Below, one piece after another: positions 5,052-5,553 of a stretch of 5,553 bases of DNA (within the stretch, counting starts at the first letter, position 1; each line of letters starts with the position of its first letter). The position numbers and the translations under genes are program-made. The notes beneath the pieces were generated by a model, which had not been told where the DNA came from, ran no database searches, and was given only the letters and a program-made list of their open reading frames with translations. The stretch lies in contig JAEOTI010000033.1 in assembly GCA_016839955.1 (NCBI GenBank), positions 1 to 5,553 of the forward strand, given 5' to 3'. This DNA comes from Candidatus Hodarchaeota archaeon. GTDB lineage: Archaea; Asgardarchaeota; Heimdallarchaeia; Hodarchaeales; YT1-057.

Positions 5052-5427
5052 TCGCTTGAATGGATAAGATAACATGATGATGTGATGCACCTGCTCCCCG
5101 AGTATTGGTCTTTCCCCAAAAAAGTAGACACGCAGTTAAATTTGGATTTCTTCACTATAATACTCTACCGTCGTACTGTAGTTCAAGACAGAATATCTGC
5201 GTTGTCGATTATAAAAGACCCCTAGATAATCAAAAATTTTTCGCTTGGCTTGGGCTTTTGTCTGAAAAATCTGCAATTAGTATATCTTTAGCTCTTGTCG
5301 GTATTTCTCTAAATTTAATCTTTACAAGGCCATATACAGGAGTCGGACAATGGGGTAACGAGAAAAAAGAAAAACTTTACGTGCTTAGAGGAATATTTGG
5401 TAAAATTGCAAATTTTTTTATCGTAAC
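5052..5427. other. Intergenic stretch without a supported gene
   Basis: This stretch lies between the minus small-gene cluster and the tRNA. The only long open frame is on the plus strand, starting at a TTG (5105) and ending at 5449. It has no ribosome-binding site, no internal Met and runs into the tRNA on the other strand, so it is not called. It encodes one hydrophobic run (SISLALVGISLNLIF) that could look like a membrane segment. Downstream of the tRNA on the minus strand, AAAATT-TGC-AATTTT near 5402-5416 makes an all-A/T hairpin, and a T-rich tract follows at about 5362-5375. Transcription of the tRNA may end here. Confidence 0.5.
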
Positions 5428-5504
5428 TGGTACGCCCGGAGGGATTTGAACCCCCGACCTTCTGATTCGTAGTCAGACGCTCTATCCTGCTGAGCTACGG
5501 GCGC
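5428..5504 (-). tRNA. tRNA-Arg (anticodon ACG)
   Basis: The full cloverleaf can be drawn. The acceptor stem GCGCCCG pairs with CGGGCGT (one terminal G-U). The D stem is GCTC/GAGC. The anticodon stem TCTGA/TCAGA holds the 7-nt loop CTACGAA with anticodon ACG. The variable region is AGGTC, and the T stem GGGGG/CCCTC holds loop TTCAAAT. The discriminator is A and CCA is encoded at 5430-5428, for 77 nt in all. ACG, with A34 normally modified to inosine in bacteria, decodes CGU, CGC and CGA. The 3' end faces the central accessory-looking block, the side where tRNA-targeting elements usually insert, but no integrase and no convincing repeat of the 3' end was found in this window. Confidence 0.96.
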
Positions 5505-5524
5505 ACCGAAGGAAGACGGAAACT

Positions 5525-5533
5525 ATTATAACA
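5525..5533 (-). promoter_or_regulatory. Extended -10 promoter of the tRNA-Arg gene
   Basis: On the minus strand this reads TGTTATAAT, a perfect extended -10. Transcription would start near 5518, about 14 nt before the mature 5' end. The -35 region lies at the window edge and shows no good match. Confidence 0.65.
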
Positions 5534-5553
5534 GACAAGGAAAGAAAGAGAAA

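Noticed and set aside
5112..5130. CCCCAAAAAAGTAGACAC, resembling an insertion-sequence end
   Set aside because: No partner inverted repeat, target duplication or transposase was found around it.
5105..5449. 114-codon plus-strand frame with a hydrophobic segment
   Set aside because: It starts at TTG with no ribosome-binding site, contains no other Met, overlaps the tRNA on the opposite strand by 22 bp, and a frame of this length is not improbable here.

Overview
The window looks like bacterial DNA: bacterial Shine-Dalgarno sites, extended -10 promoters (TGnTATAAT type) and a tRNA with an encoded CCA end. The species cannot be named from it. No rRNA, CRISPR array, integrase or intact transposase gene is visible. 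The central block (about 1480-4400) is visibly more A+T-rich than the flanks, as accessory genes often are.

Layout. Positions 1-225 hold no convincing gene, only two short open stretches that could be the decayed tail of a coding region. A minus-strand gene (226-1278) encodes an exported protein with a signal peptide, an NTF2-like N-terminal domain, a charged helix and a C-terminal beta-rich domain. It is read from an extended -10 promoter at 1320-1328 and perhaps from a second one at 1472-1480. The second would add a leader containing two long inverted repeats (1328-1454), a candidate structured RNA. Two plus-strand promoters (1527-1555 and 1659-1687) diverge from this gene and lead into the central operon.

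Central operon (1746-4402, plus). Four genes follow in order: a TIGR04255-like protein (228 aa), an unrecognised helical protein (198 aa), a PIN-domain-like putative ribonuclease (267 aa) whose start overlaps the previous stop by ATGA, and after 49 bp a TTG-started protein (165 aa) with the outline of a PD-(D/E)XK nuclease but His in place of the catalytic acid. The first three are tightly packed and probably one functional unit. Two nuclease-like folds beside two uncharacterised partners in an A+T-rich block near a tRNA suggest a defence or toxin-antitoxin-like module. That role is inferred, not demonstrated.

Right part. A convergent minus-strand cluster of very small genes lies at 4498-5027. 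It has a strong ribosome-binding site, a 5-codon leader, a 36-codon ORF overlapping it by ATGA, and an 87-codon helical ORF. The stop of the last has a context like the RF2 (prfB) +1 frameshift site and could allow a 48-residue extension. A 17-bp palindrome and a 12-bp palindrome lie in its upstream region. Positions 5052-5427 have no supported gene. A complete tRNA-Arg(ACG) gene (5428-5504, minus) with its own extended -10 promoter closes the window.
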